Shown here one piece after another: positions 23,967-31,927 of a stretch of 64,000 bases of DNA. The notes below the pieces were generated by a model. It saw nothing but the letters and a program-made list of their open reading frames with translations, searched no databases and was not told the origin of the DNA. Position 1 is the stretch's first letter, and each line of letters starts with the position of its first letter. Source of the DNA: Acidovorax sp. A1169 (GTDB lineage Bacteria; Pseudomonadota; Gammaproteobacteria; Burkholderiales; Burkholderiaceae_C); the NCBI RefSeq assembly GCF_030704685.1, contig NZ_JAUZDX010000002.1:310001-374000 (forward strand). The letters run 5' to 3'. The translations under genes and the position numbers were made by a program.

Positions 23967-26144
23967 TCAGAAGAAGTACGTCAGCCCCAGGCTGAAGTTG
24001 CGCGGCAGCGCTGGCGAGACCACGTTGGCGTTGATCGCGCCGTCGTAGTAGGCCTTGTTGAACAGGTTCTTCACCCCGGCCGTCAGGCGGTAGTTCTCGC
24101 CCGCGTAGCTGATGGAGGCGTCGGCCACCACGTACGAGGGCAGGGTGAAGGGGTACGAGCCGATCTGCTCGCTCACATAGCGCCCGCCCAGGCCCAGCGT
24201 CACGCGCTGGTACTGCGGCAGCTTGTAGGTGGCCCAGGCCGTGAGCGTGTGGCGCGGCGTGAGGTTGAGCGGCAGGCCCACGATGGCTGCGTTGTTGTCG
24301 CGCGTGACCTTGGTCTGCGTGTAGGTGTAGGCGCTGGTCAGCTTCCAGCCGTTCTTGAGGTCAGCGCCCAGCTCCACCTCCAGGCCGCGCGCACGCTGCT
24401 GGCCGGTCTGCACGCTGAAGCCGGTGTTCACCGGGTCGGCGGTGGTCACGTTCTCGCGCACCAGGTCGAAGATCGCCAGCGCACCCGTGAGCTGGCCGCC
24501 CGGGGCCTCGTACTTCAGGCCCGCCTCCCACTGCTTGCCCGTCTCGGGCACGAAGGGCCTGCCGTTGAACGCCAGGCCCGAGGTGGGCAGGAACGACTCG
24601 CCATAGCTCCCATACGCGGCCCAGCCGGGCGTGAACTCGTAGACCAGGCCGGCCGACAGCGTGGTGGCGCTGTCCTTTTGCTGCGTCTGCACGCGCGTGA
24701 CGCGGTTGTCGATGTCGTTGGTGGACCAGTCGCGGCGCAGGCCCACCAGGGCCGTCCAGCCCTGGCCGAACTTGATCTGGTCCTGCGCATACAGGCCCGC
24801 CACGGTGAGCTTGCCGGGCGCGTCGCTGGTCAGCGCCGCAGGGCAGTTGGCTTGCACGCCGTAGGCCGGCGCGAACAGGTCGAGCGCGGCAATGGAGCAG
24901 GTGCGGCTGGCCAGCAGGCTGTGGCCGCTGCGCAGATCCAGGCCCGTGACGAGCTGGTGCTTTGCGCCCAGCGCCTCGAAGCGCGTGAGCAGCGAGGTGT
25001 CGGTGGCCAGCAGGTCGTAGTCCATGTACTGGCGCGAGGCGCTGCGGTTCTGCAGCCGCTGGTTGGCCTGCAGCGCCTGGTTCGAGACAAAATTGCCCGT
25101 GCCCTTCTCGGTCTCGTAGCGCACGTTCTGGCGGAAGCTCATCGCAGGCGAGACCTGGTGCTCCAGCGCATAGCCCAGCGTGGTGCTCTCCACGTCGTAC
25201 ACGCCGAACGCCGGCTCGCCGGTGAACAGCGTGCGTGACAGCGTGCCGTTGCGGTTGGGCAGCAGCGTGCCATAGGGCGTGATGCCCTGCTGGCGCATCC
25301 ACTCGCTGCGGCTGTAGGTGGCGAACAGCACCAGGTCGGTCTGCGCACCCAGGTCGATGGACAGCGAGGGCGCGAACCACCGGTCCTTGCGGTAGACGAA
25401 CTGCGTCGGATCATCGGCATCGGACACCTGGGCGTTGATGCGCAGCGCCGTCTTTCCCGATTCGGACAGCGGCCGGTTCACGTCGGCCTGCAGCGTGCGC
25501 TGGCCGAAGCTGCCCACCTCCACGCCCACCTCGTTCAGCGGCTCCTTGCGCGGGCGCTTGCTCACCGCGTTGACGATGCCGCCCGGCTGCACCTGGCCAT
25601 ACAGCACCGAGGCCGAGCCCTTGAGCACCTCGAAGCGCTCATACCCATAGGGCTGCAGCTTGGCCCACATGCCGGGGCTCTGCACCAGGCCATCGACGAG
25701 GATCGATTCGGTGGAGCGAAAACCGCGGATGTTCAGGTCGTCGAACCCCCGGCGGCCAAAGTTCACGGGGCTCACCCCCGCCACCGTCTGCAGCGCCTGC
25801 TGCACATTGGTGATCTGGCGCGACTCCATCTGCTCGCGCGTCACCACGCTGACGGACTGCGGCGTCTCCAGGCGCCGCATGGGCGCCTTGCCTGCCGTCT
25901 GGGCCTCCACCGGGGCAAAGCCCATGTCCTTTTCGGTGCTGGCGTTGATGCGCACTTCCTGCAGCTGCGGGGCGGTGGTGGTAGCCGGGGCATCGGCGGC
26001 AGCTTGTGCAAAGGCGGACTGTGCCAGGCACAAGGCCAGTGGGGTCAGAGCGAACAGGCCTGCGGTGCGTGCGGGCGAGAGGGCTGGGCGTGGTGCGGCG
26101 GTCGCGCGCAGGCGCAGCGCTGCGCGTTGGTGCAGGGTGTGCAT
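23967..26144 (-). CDS. TonB-dependent siderophore receptor
   Basis: A 725-residue outer-membrane receptor. Signal peptide ends near CLAQSAFAQA; a TonB-box-like LQEVRIN follows; the plug has RRLETPQSVSVVTREQMESRQI and GRRGFDDLNIRGF; the barrel ends in LSLGLTYFF-type residues with a terminal phenylalanine. The layout is that of ferric siderophore receptors (FhuA/FoxA-like). ATG 26144 (MHTLHQRAALRL) is preferred to the upstream start. It heads an operon with PepSY and two membrane genes. A weak Fur-box-like sequence lies upstream. The ligand is probably a hydroxamate siderophore, by analogy only. Confidence 0.92.
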   Translation of the reverse strand: MHTLHQRAALRLRATAAPRPALSPARTAGLFALTPLALCLAQSAFAQAAADAPATTTAPQLQEVRINASTEKDMGFAPVEAQTAGKAPMRRLETPQSVSVVTREQMESRQITNVQQALQTVAGVSPVNFGRRGFDDLNIRGFRSTESILVDGLVQSPGMWAKLQPYGYERFEVLKGSASVLYGQVQPGGIVNAVSKRPRKEPLNEVGVEVGSFGQRTLQADVNRPLSESGKTALRINAQVSDADDPTQFVYRKDRWFAPSLSIDLGAQTDLVLFATYSRSEWMRQQGITPYGTLLPNRNGTLSRTLFTGEPAFGVYDVESTTLGYALEHQVSPAMSFRQNVRYETEKGTGNFVSNQALQANQRLQNRSASRQYMDYDLLATDTSLLTRFEALGAKHQLVTGLDLRSGHSLLASRTCSIAALDLFAPAYGVQANCPAALTSDAPGKLTVAGLYAQDQIKFGQGWTALVGLRRDWSTNDIDNRVTRVQTQQKDSATTLSAGLVYEFTPGWAAYGSYGESFLPTSGLAFNGRPFVPETGKQWEAGLKYEAPGGQLTGALAIFDLVRENVTTADPVNTGFSVQTGQQRARGLEVELGADLKNGWKLTSAYTYTQTKVTRDNNAAIVGLPLNLTPRHTLTAWATYKLPQYQRVTLGLGGRYVSEQIGSYPFTLPSYVVADASISYAGENYRLTAGVKNLFNKAYYDGAINANVVSPALPRNFSLGLTYFF

Positions 26145-26224
26145 GGAAAGGGTCCGAGACAGGAGAAGCGGCGGGCGCTGGCGGGCATCCTGGCGGGACA
26201 CGTGGCTTGCTTGAGGTATGGATT

Positions 26225-26243
26225 GTAATGCGAATGAATCTTG
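26225..26243. promoter_or_regulatory. weak Fur-box-like sequence
   Basis: GTAATGCGAATGAATCTTG lies 81 bases before the receptor ATG. Against the AATGATAATCATTATC core it keeps about ten of sixteen positions, so the match is modest. Position before an iron-uptake operon is the main argument. Confidence 0.3.
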
Positions 26244-26449
26244 TTTGTGAATATTTTGTCAAACCGTAGACGCTTTTGATGAATTGTGGATAGTGGTTGC
26301 AAGTAGTTCTTTTGAAGGCCATGGCGCTTAGGTGCAATCCGGCATGGCTTGATAGCTGGGGCAAGCGTGCGGTTCCGCTCTGATTCGGCAATGACACGTG
26401 ATTGACCCCCCTTGTATAGAGTAGTTGCTAATGCGATTTGCTGCACAAT

Positions 26450-26479
26450 GTTCCGCTTGTGGCCAAGTTCCGCTTGTGG
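26450..26479 (+). repeat. two copies of a 13-bp direct repeat
   Basis: GTTCCGCTTGTGG occurs at 26450-26462 and again at 26467-26479, separated by CCAA (17-bp period). This lies about 120 bases before the orphan gene ATG and could be a regulator site or a duplication left by an insertion event. Confidence 0.7.
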
Positions 26480-26598
26480 GAGGAGCTGCAAAAATTTATT
26501 TAGCCTCGTCTTCGCCTCGTTGGAATCAGTGAGTCTTGCACGTGCCTGAGTCGAAAAGCGAGAATTGCAGACCATTTATAGGCTTCGAAAAGGAAATT

Positions 26599-27693
26599 AT
26601 GCCAAGCCCCTCCCAAATGCCTTTTTTTGCTGCACCAGAGAACTTGGAAGCGCTTCGGCATTACTCCAGAATACTCCGTGGGATCGCGTCCGCGTCAGAA
26701 TCAAATCAAATTGCAAAGTCGCTATTGCAAATTGTAGAATTGATGATCGCAAATGCTGATCGATTTGATGAGTACAGCGCATCGAACATCGAATGGATTG
26801 GTAGCTCCTTTATGAGCCAGGTGCGAGATTTTCCAGAGCTATCAGAGGAGAAGAGGCTTGAATTGATCGTTCCGACCTTCACTATGGCATTTCGATTTTT
26901 GTGCGAGCTAGAGTTTACTCAGCCCTCAGAGCCTAGCTTTGATGTTCGTCGAGTGGGTATTTTTGTTGACGAAAATCTTGAGTTGTTCGATGCGCGCGAC
27001 CGGCAACAAATCACATTCGCCAGGTATTCAATGCCTATTCAGGTGGCAAAAAAGCTGCTTAACGACCCATCAATTGCTGAGTTTCGCCGATTTTCACAGA
27101 CGGTTGAGGCGGCAAAAAAGCTCAAAGCAGACTGGGATGTCGAACTCAATGATAGGCAGGCGCATGTCAACGCTCTCAAGGATGGATTGAAGGGAGTAAC
27201 TTCATCCTATAATTTTGTTGGTCTAGTTGATGGATTTCGTCAGCTGGCGGCCGTAAAAATTATAGAGCGACGAGTGGCATTCTGTTCGCTTATAGTGCTT
27301 GCTTTTCTGATGATCACTCCACCCTTTGTTCAAATTTTTTATGTGCTTGATCATATTGATGTGGTTGATTCAAAAAAGGGGGTGCTGCTATACATTCTCC
27401 CAACAGTTGTTGCAATTGAAGTTATATTGATATACTTCTTTCGAGTCGTTCTCGGTCAGTTCAGGTCCGTCAAAGCCCAAGTTCTTCAACTCGACCTTCG
27501 AATCGCCTTGTGTCAGTTTGTGCAAAGCTACGCTGAATATTCTGCAAAGGTAAAGAAGGACGATCCAAATGCCCTGGCCAAATTCGAAGCGCTGGTGTTT
27601 AGCAGTCTTGTCCCAGATAGTGAGGGCATCCCGTCAACGTTTGATGGTGCTGAACAGCTTACAAAGCTAATCCAGAGCATCCGAGGAAAGTAG
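26599..27693 (+). CDS. AT-rich orphan two-helix membrane protein
   Basis: A 364-residue protein. ATG 26599 follows AAGGAAA. Residues 1-220 are soluble and mostly helical (LRHYSRILRGIASASES; FRRFSQTVEAAKKLKADWD, possibly coiled). Two membrane helices are at about 226-248 (VAFCSLIVLAFLMITPPFVQIF) and 262-282. The tail (RIALCQFVQSYAEYSAKVKK ... PSTFDGAEQL) is cytosolic. Codon use differs from neighbours: bases 27301-27360 have only 20 G+C of 60. It is probably horizontally acquired. The soluble sensor-like part plus a helix pair recalls membrane effectors of phage defence, but no known family was recognised. Confidence 0.75.
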   Translation: MPSPSQMPFFAAPENLEALRHYSRILRGIASASESNQIAKSLLQIVELMIANADRFDEYSASNIEWIGSSFMSQVRDFPELSEEKRLELIVPTFTMAFRFLCELEFTQPSEPSFDVRRVGIFVDENLELFDARDRQQITFARYSMPIQVAKKLLNDPSIAEFRRFSQTVEAAKKLKADWDVELNDRQAHVNALKDGLKGVTSSYNFVGLVDGFRQLAAVKIIERRVAFCSLIVLAFLMITPPFVQIFYVLDHIDVVDSKKGVLLYILPTVVAIEVILIYFFRVVLGQFRSVKAQVLQLDLRIALCQFVQSYAEYSAKVKKDDPNALAKFEALVFSSLVPDSEGIPSTFDGAEQLTKLIQSIRGK

Positions 27694-27708
27694 CGTGCTG
27701 CCGCGCGA

Positions 27709-27865
27709 CTAGCAAGCTGAAGAAATACCTCCAGGCAAGCGTTTTCCAAGAATCTTCGACCTCGTAGAACGCGCTACAAGCGACTATTTGACTTTGGCAA
27801 GTGGTATGGCACCCTCGAATCGAGCAAATTTATGATCCGAAATCAGTATTTCTTCAGCCTGCTAG
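27709..27865. repeat. 20-bp inverted repeat pair
   Basis: CTAGCAAGCTGAAGAAATAC (27709-27728) and GTATTTCTTCAGCCTGCTAG (27846-27865) are reverse complements with one mismatch, 117 bases apart. They lie right after the orphan gene, at the return to host-like composition. No flanking target duplication was seen. Could be ends of a small mobile remnant or part of an integration scar. Confidence 0.75.
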
Positions 27866-27923
27866 GCTGGCTCCAGCGGCTCCCTGCTTGGTCTGTGCAA
27901 ATGCCACGGCTTGTCGGCGATCT

Positions 27924-29807
27924 TTACAGCGGTGGCGGTTTTCTTTCTGCCTCGCCCTTACCCTCTTCCACCCCATACCCCGGGTACGCCCCGCCATCCC
28001 CCGCAGCCGCAGCTTCCTGCCGCTCCCGCGCCATCTGCTCTGCCAACTGGCTGCGCCCCTCGCGCGCCACGGCGATCATCTTGGCGCGGTCGCGGTGGTG
28101 CGGGTACATGCGGTCGGACAGGGCGATGTTGTGCTCCCTGAAGCGCCGGGTCATCTCGGCGGCCTGGTTGGGTGGCAGGCCCATGAGCTCCAGCACCGTG
28201 CGGGCGCTGTGCATGCTCGACTCGAACAGCTCGCGCTGCACCAAGGTAACGCCCGCGTCGCGCAGGTTGTTCCAGTGCGTAATGTCGCGCGCCCGGGCCA
28301 CCACCGTGAGGTGCGGGAAGTGCTTGCGCGCCAGCTCGGCGATCTTCACCGACTGCTCGGGGTCGTCCACCGCGATCACCAGGATGCGCGCCTGGCCGGC
28401 GCCCGCGATGCGCAGCAGGTCGAGCCGGGTGGCGTCGCCATAGTGCACGCGGTAGCCGAAGGTGCGCGCCACCTCCAGCATCTCCACGCTGTGGTCGAGC
28501 ACGGTGGTGCGAATGCCCTGCATCAGCATCACGCGCGCCACGATCTGGCCGTAGCGGCCGAAGCCGGCGATCACGATGGGAGCCTCCTGCGGCTCCGAGA
28601 TCTCGTCGGCCTCGGGCGCCTTGACGTGCGCATAGCGGCGCAGCAGCACGCGGTCCAGCACCACCAGCAGCAAGGGGCTCGCCAGCATCGACAGCGCCAC
28701 CGCGCCGATGAGCAGTGAGGCAGTCTCGGCGGGGAACACCTGGGCGCCGGCGGCGGCCTGGAACACCACGAAGGCGAATTCGCCGCCCTGGGCCAGCAGC
28801 AGCGTGAACACGGGGCGCTCCTGGTAGGGGATGCCCACCGCGCGCGCCAGCGCATAGATCACCACCGCCTTGCAGGCCAGAAAGCCCAGCAGGATGCCGG
28901 CCATGAGCCAGGGTGAGCGCATGAGCACGCCGAAGTCGATGCTCATGCCCACGGCAATGAAGAACAGGCCCAGCAGCAGGCCCTTGAAGGGCTCGATGTC
29001 GGCCTCCAGCTCGCGCCGGTACTCGCTGTCGGCCAGCAGCACGCCGGCCAGAAAGGCGCCGAGCGCCATCGACAGCCCGACCATCACCATCAGCATGGCG
29101 ATGCCCACCACCAGTAGCAACGCGGCGGCGGTGAATACCTCGGGCGTCTTGCTCTTGGCGATCCAGCGCAGCACGGGCCGCAGCAGCAGGCGCCCGCCGA
29201 GGATGATGGCGGCGATCACGCCGACGATCTTGGCCACCTCCAGCGCGACCTCGCCCGGCGAGTGGCTGTTTGCATCTGCACCGGCCGCAGCGCCCAGCAG
29301 CGGCAGCAGCGCCAGGATGGGGATGGCTGCCACGTCCTGGAACAGCAGGATCGAAAAGCCTGCCTGCCCGCTGCTGGTGCGCATCAGGTTGCGCTCGGCC
29401 AGGGTCTGCAGGGCGATGGCCGTGGACGACAGCGCCAGCCCCAGCGCCCCCACCAGGCCCACGCGCCAGGGCAGGCCCACCAGGCTGGCCAGCACGAAGA
29501 GCACCGCCGCGCAGCCCAGCACCTGGGCGCTGCCCATGCCGAAGATGGGGCGGCGCAGCGCCCACAGCCGGCTGGGCTGCAGCTCCAGTCCGACGAGAAA
29601 GAGCATCAGCACCACGCCGAACTCCGCGAAGTGCAGTATGTCCTGCACATTGCTGACCAGTGCGAGGCCCCAGGGTCCGATGGCGATGCCGGCCGCCAGG
29701 TAGCCGATGATGGCGCCCAGGCCCAGGGCCTTGGCGATGGGCACTGCCAATACGGCGGCCGTGAGGTAGAGAAAACCGTAGGTGAGCCAGGTGGGTGCGT
29801 GTTCCAT
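27924..29807 (-). CDS. monovalent cation:proton antiporter-2 (Kef-type) with RCK domain
   Basis: A 627-residue protein. Residues 1-385 form the membrane exchanger (GAIIGYLAAGIAIGPWGL, FGVVLMLFLVGLEL, GFSILLFQDVAAIPILALLPLLG), and about 410-530 a TrkA-N/RCK domain with the nucleotide loop IVIAGFGRYGQIVARVM and the acidic DATRLDLLRIAGAGQ. This is the KefB/KefC architecture, potassium efflux often gated by glutathione adducts. The tail beyond 560 is charged and proline-rich. The kefF/kefG quinone oxidoreductase partner is not adjacent. Confidence 0.9.
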   Translation of the reverse strand: MEHAPTWLTYGFLYLTAAVLAVPIAKALGLGAIIGYLAAGIAIGPWGLALVSNVQDILHFAEFGVVLMLFLVGLELQPSRLWALRRPIFGMGSAQVLGCAAVLFVLASLVGLPWRVGLVGALGLALSSTAIALQTLAERNLMRTSSGQAGFSILLFQDVAAIPILALLPLLGAAAGADANSHSPGEVALEVAKIVGVIAAIILGGRLLLRPVLRWIAKSKTPEVFTAAALLLVVGIAMLMVMVGLSMALGAFLAGVLLADSEYRRELEADIEPFKGLLLGLFFIAVGMSIDFGVLMRSPWLMAGILLGFLACKAVVIYALARAVGIPYQERPVFTLLLAQGGEFAFVVFQAAAGAQVFPAETASLLIGAVALSMLASPLLLVVLDRVLLRRYAHVKAPEADEISEPQEAPIVIAGFGRYGQIVARVMLMQGIRTTVLDHSVEMLEVARTFGYRVHYGDATRLDLLRIAGAGQARILVIAVDDPEQSVKIAELARKHFPHLTVVARARDITHWNNLRDAGVTLVQRELFESSMHSARTVLELMGLPPNQAAEMTRRFREHNIALSDRMYPHHRDRAKMIAVAREGRSQLAEQMARERQEAAAAGDGGAYPGYGVEEGKGEAERKPPPL

Positions 29808-29974
29808 GGGAGGGTCGGGCGGCTTGTTGTGGTTGGCGATTTGCTGCAGCCTCGCCGTTCATTCTGGCATCGCTTGCGGCGCTCTGCTTTTGGTAGCGCA
29901 ATAGGCCCGAAAACTGTGCAGGTGAAGCTCTATTGATAAGATACGCGCCCTTGCTTTTGTGTGGTGCTTGCTCC

Positions 29975-30613
29975 ATGGATTTCCAGACCTGGTTGGCTTT
30001 TTTCGCGGCCTCGTGCCTGATTGCGGTGTCGCCCGGTTCGGGCGCGGTGCTGTCGATGAGCCATGGGCTGTCGTTCGGCGTGCGCAAGACCGGTGCCACC
30101 ATCCTGGGCCTGCAGCTCGGGCTGCTGCTCATCCTGCTGGTGGCGGGGGCGGGCGTGGGTTCGCTGCTGCTGGCGTCCGAGCTGGCCTTTAGCGTGGTCA
30201 AGGTGCTGGGCGCCGGCTACCTGATCTATGTGGGCTTTTGCCAGTGGCGCTCGGGCGATGCCTCGCCGCTGCAGGGCGACGAAGAGGTGCCTGCGGGCAC
30301 CTGGCAAAAGCGCTGCCTCACCGGCTTTCTGACCAATGCCACCAATCCCAAGGGCATCATCTTCATGGTGGCTGTGCTGCCGCAGTTCATGACCGATACC
30401 CGCCCGCTGTGGACGCAACTGCTGGTGATGGCCGCCACCACGGTGGCCGTGGACGTGACCGTGATGCACGGCTACGCCGCCGGCGCCAGCGCCATGCGCC
30501 GCCTGATGCGCAGCGCCAGGGCCCTGCGTGTGCAGAATCGGGTCTTCGGCGGGATGTTGATGGCGGTGGGCGCGGGCCTGTTCTTTGTGAAGCGCGGCGG
30601 CCAGCACGCATGA
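29975..30613 (+). CDS. LysE family transporter
   Basis: A 212-residue exporter with six helices. WLAFFAASCLIAVSPGSGAVLSMSHGLSFGVRKTGATILG is the RhtB/LysE opening, and KRCLTGFLTNATNPKGIIFMVAVLPQF carries the NPK motif. ATG 29975 is chosen over an upstream open frame. The end GGMLMAVGAGLFFVKR is family-like. It diverges from the Kef gene. Probable substrates are amino acids; not specified by the sequence. Confidence 0.9.
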   Translation: MDFQTWLAFFAASCLIAVSPGSGAVLSMSHGLSFGVRKTGATILGLQLGLLLILLVAGAGVGSLLLASELAFSVVKVLGAGYLIYVGFCQWRSGDASPLQGDEEVPAGTWQKRCLTGFLTNATNPKGIIFMVAVLPQFMTDTRPLWTQLLVMAATTVAVDVTVMHGYAAGASAMRRLMRSARALRVQNRVFGGMLMAVGAGLFFVKRGGQHA

Positions 30614-30627
30614 AGCGCTTGCGCTGT

Positions 30628-30644
30628 GCTATCAATTGGGTAGC
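30628..30644. repeat. short palindromic element
   Basis: GCTATCAATTGGGTAGC, preceded by AGCGCTTGCGCTG, resembles the short GCTAT...TAGC intergenic palindromes with an AGCGCTTGCGC flank that I recall as dispersed in Comamonadaceae genomes. Only this copy was seen clearly in the window. Confidence 0.35.
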
Positions 30645-30722
30645 ATGGCGGCATTTCCCGTCCACGGTGTGCACTTCTTTCCGGCTGATTTCATTGCCAT
30701 ACCCAACGCAAGGAGTTTCGTG

Positions 30723-31340
30723 ATGCCAGTGATCGTCGTTGCCAACCCGAAGGGGGGCGTGGGCAAGTCCACGTTGTCGACCAATGTGGCGGGCTACTAC
30801 GCCAGCCACGGCCACCCTGTCCTTCTGGGCGACACCGACCGCCAGCAATCCGCGCGCCTGTGGCTGGGCCTGCGCCCGCCCGCAGCGCGAGCCATCGGCG
30901 TGTGGGACGTCAACTCCGACCTGATCACCAAGCCCCCCAAGGGCACGACGCATGCGGTGCTCGACACTTCGGCCGGCCTGCACGGCTGGCGCCTGAACGA
31001 CGTGCTCAAGGTGGCCGACAAGGTCATCGTGCCGCTGCAGCCCAGCGTGTTCGACATCTTCGCCACGCGCGAATTTCTGGACCAGTTGGCCGAGCACAAG
31101 CGCTCTGCCGGGGTACAGGTGGGCATTGTGGGCATGCGCGTGGATGCGCGCACGCGTGCTGCCGACCAACTGCACCAGTTCGTGGACAACCTCGGGTTTC
31201 CGGTGCTGGGCTACCTGCGCGACACGCAGAACTACATCCACCTGGCGGCGCACGGGCTCACGCTGTTCGACGTGGCGCCGGGCCGCGTGGCGCGCGACCT
31301 GGAGCAGTGGCAGGGCATCTGCACCTGGCTCGATTCATGA
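30723..31340 (+). CDS. orphan ParA-family ATPase
   Basis: A 205-residue ParA/MinD ATPase. The deviant Walker A is NPKGGVGKST near residue 8, with the signature lysine; Walker A' is GDTDRQQSA near 39; Walker B is AVLDTSAGLHG near 80. AAGGAG precedes ATG 30723. It is short, with no N-terminal DNA-binding extension, and no parB or plasmid gene is nearby. Such orphan ParA proteins place protein cargo (chemotaxis arrays, carboxysomes, flagella) in the cell; its cargo here is unknown. Confidence 0.87.
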   Translation: MPVIVVANPKGGVGKSTLSTNVAGYYASHGHPVLLGDTDRQQSARLWLGLRPPAARAIGVWDVNSDLITKPPKGTTHAVLDTSAGLHGWRLNDVLKVADKVIVPLQPSVFDIFATREFLDQLAEHKRSAGVQVGIVGMRVDARTRAADQLHQFVDNLGFPVLGYLRDTQNYIHLAAHGLTLFDVAPGRVARDLEQWQGICTWLDS

Positions 31341-31415
31341 GCGCTGCATGCATGAGGGTTAGTACCTGTCACCCGGCCGACAAGAGGGCGTGCGACCCGG
31401 CGCTACATTGGTGCC

Positions 31416-31880
31416 ATGAAAATCTTCCGCTCCTACTCCGAAGTCAGCGCCTGCGTGGGCCAGGAGGTCGCCGTGACCGACTGGATCACCATCACGCAGG
31501 AACAGGTCAACCTGTTCGCGGAGGCTACTGGCGACCACCAGTGGATCCATGTGGACCCCGAGCGTGCCAAGGCCGGTCCCTTCGGCGCGCCGATTGCGCA
31601 TGGCTTTCTCACGCTGTCGCTGATTCCGCGCTTCTTCGAGTCGGGCATTGCCATCGAGGGCGCGCGCATGGGCGTGAACTACGGCCTGAACAAGGTGCGC
31701 TTCACCTCGCCAGTGCCGGTGGGCAGCCGCGTGCGGGCACGCCTGACCCTGCAGGCCGCAGAACCGTTGGCGCCGGACGGCATGCAGATGACCTGGCTGG
31801 TGACCGTGGAGCGCGAGGGCAGCGACAAGCCTGCCTGCGTGGCCGAATCGCTCGCCCGCAACTACGGCGCAGCGCCTTGA
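31416..31880 (+). CDS. MaoC family dehydratase
   Basis: A 154-residue hot-dog fold hydratase. The motif FAEATGDHQWIHVDPERAKAGPFGAPIAHGFLTLSL holds the catalytic Asp and His of R-specific enoyl-CoA hydratases (MaoC/PhaJ). NYGLNKVRFTSPVPVGSRVRARLTL is the second conserved part. It hydrates trans-2-enoyl-CoA to (R)-3-hydroxyacyl-CoA and may feed PHA or fatty acid pathways. It stands before a LysR gene on the same strand. Confidence 0.92.
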   Translation: MKIFRSYSEVSACVGQEVAVTDWITITQEQVNLFAEATGDHQWIHVDPERAKAGPFGAPIAHGFLTLSLIPRFFESGIAIEGARMGVNYGLNKVRFTSPVPVGSRVRARLTLQAAEPLAPDGMQMTWLVTVEREGSDKPACVAESLARNYGAAP

Positions 31881-31927
31881 GGGCAGGGCGCCCGGCGCCC
31901 TTTCACCACCTGCAGGAGGACTGACCG

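Larger units (their letters stand above)
26145..26598. other. 454-bp intergenic region between receptor and orphan gene
   Basis: No gene is visible. It holds the divergent promoters of the TonB receptor and the orphan gene at 26599. From about 26,220 rightward the DNA becomes visibly richer in A+T. It contains a weak Fur-box-like stretch (26225-26243), a GATAGCTGGGGCAAGCG segment of unknown meaning near 26,350, and a duplicated 13-mer at 26450-26479. Confidence 0.6.

Noticed and set aside
26450..26479. CRISPR-like repeat
   Set aside because: Only two copies with a 4-bp gap and no cas genes; reported as a plain direct repeat.
27709..27865. Complete MITE or insertion sequence
   Set aside because: No target-site duplication and no transposase text; kept only as an inverted repeat.
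27958..30201. 747-codon minus-strand frame through the Kef region
   Set aside because: Alternative frame of the Kef gene with Arg/Gly/Ala-rich text; the Kef frame has clear domains.
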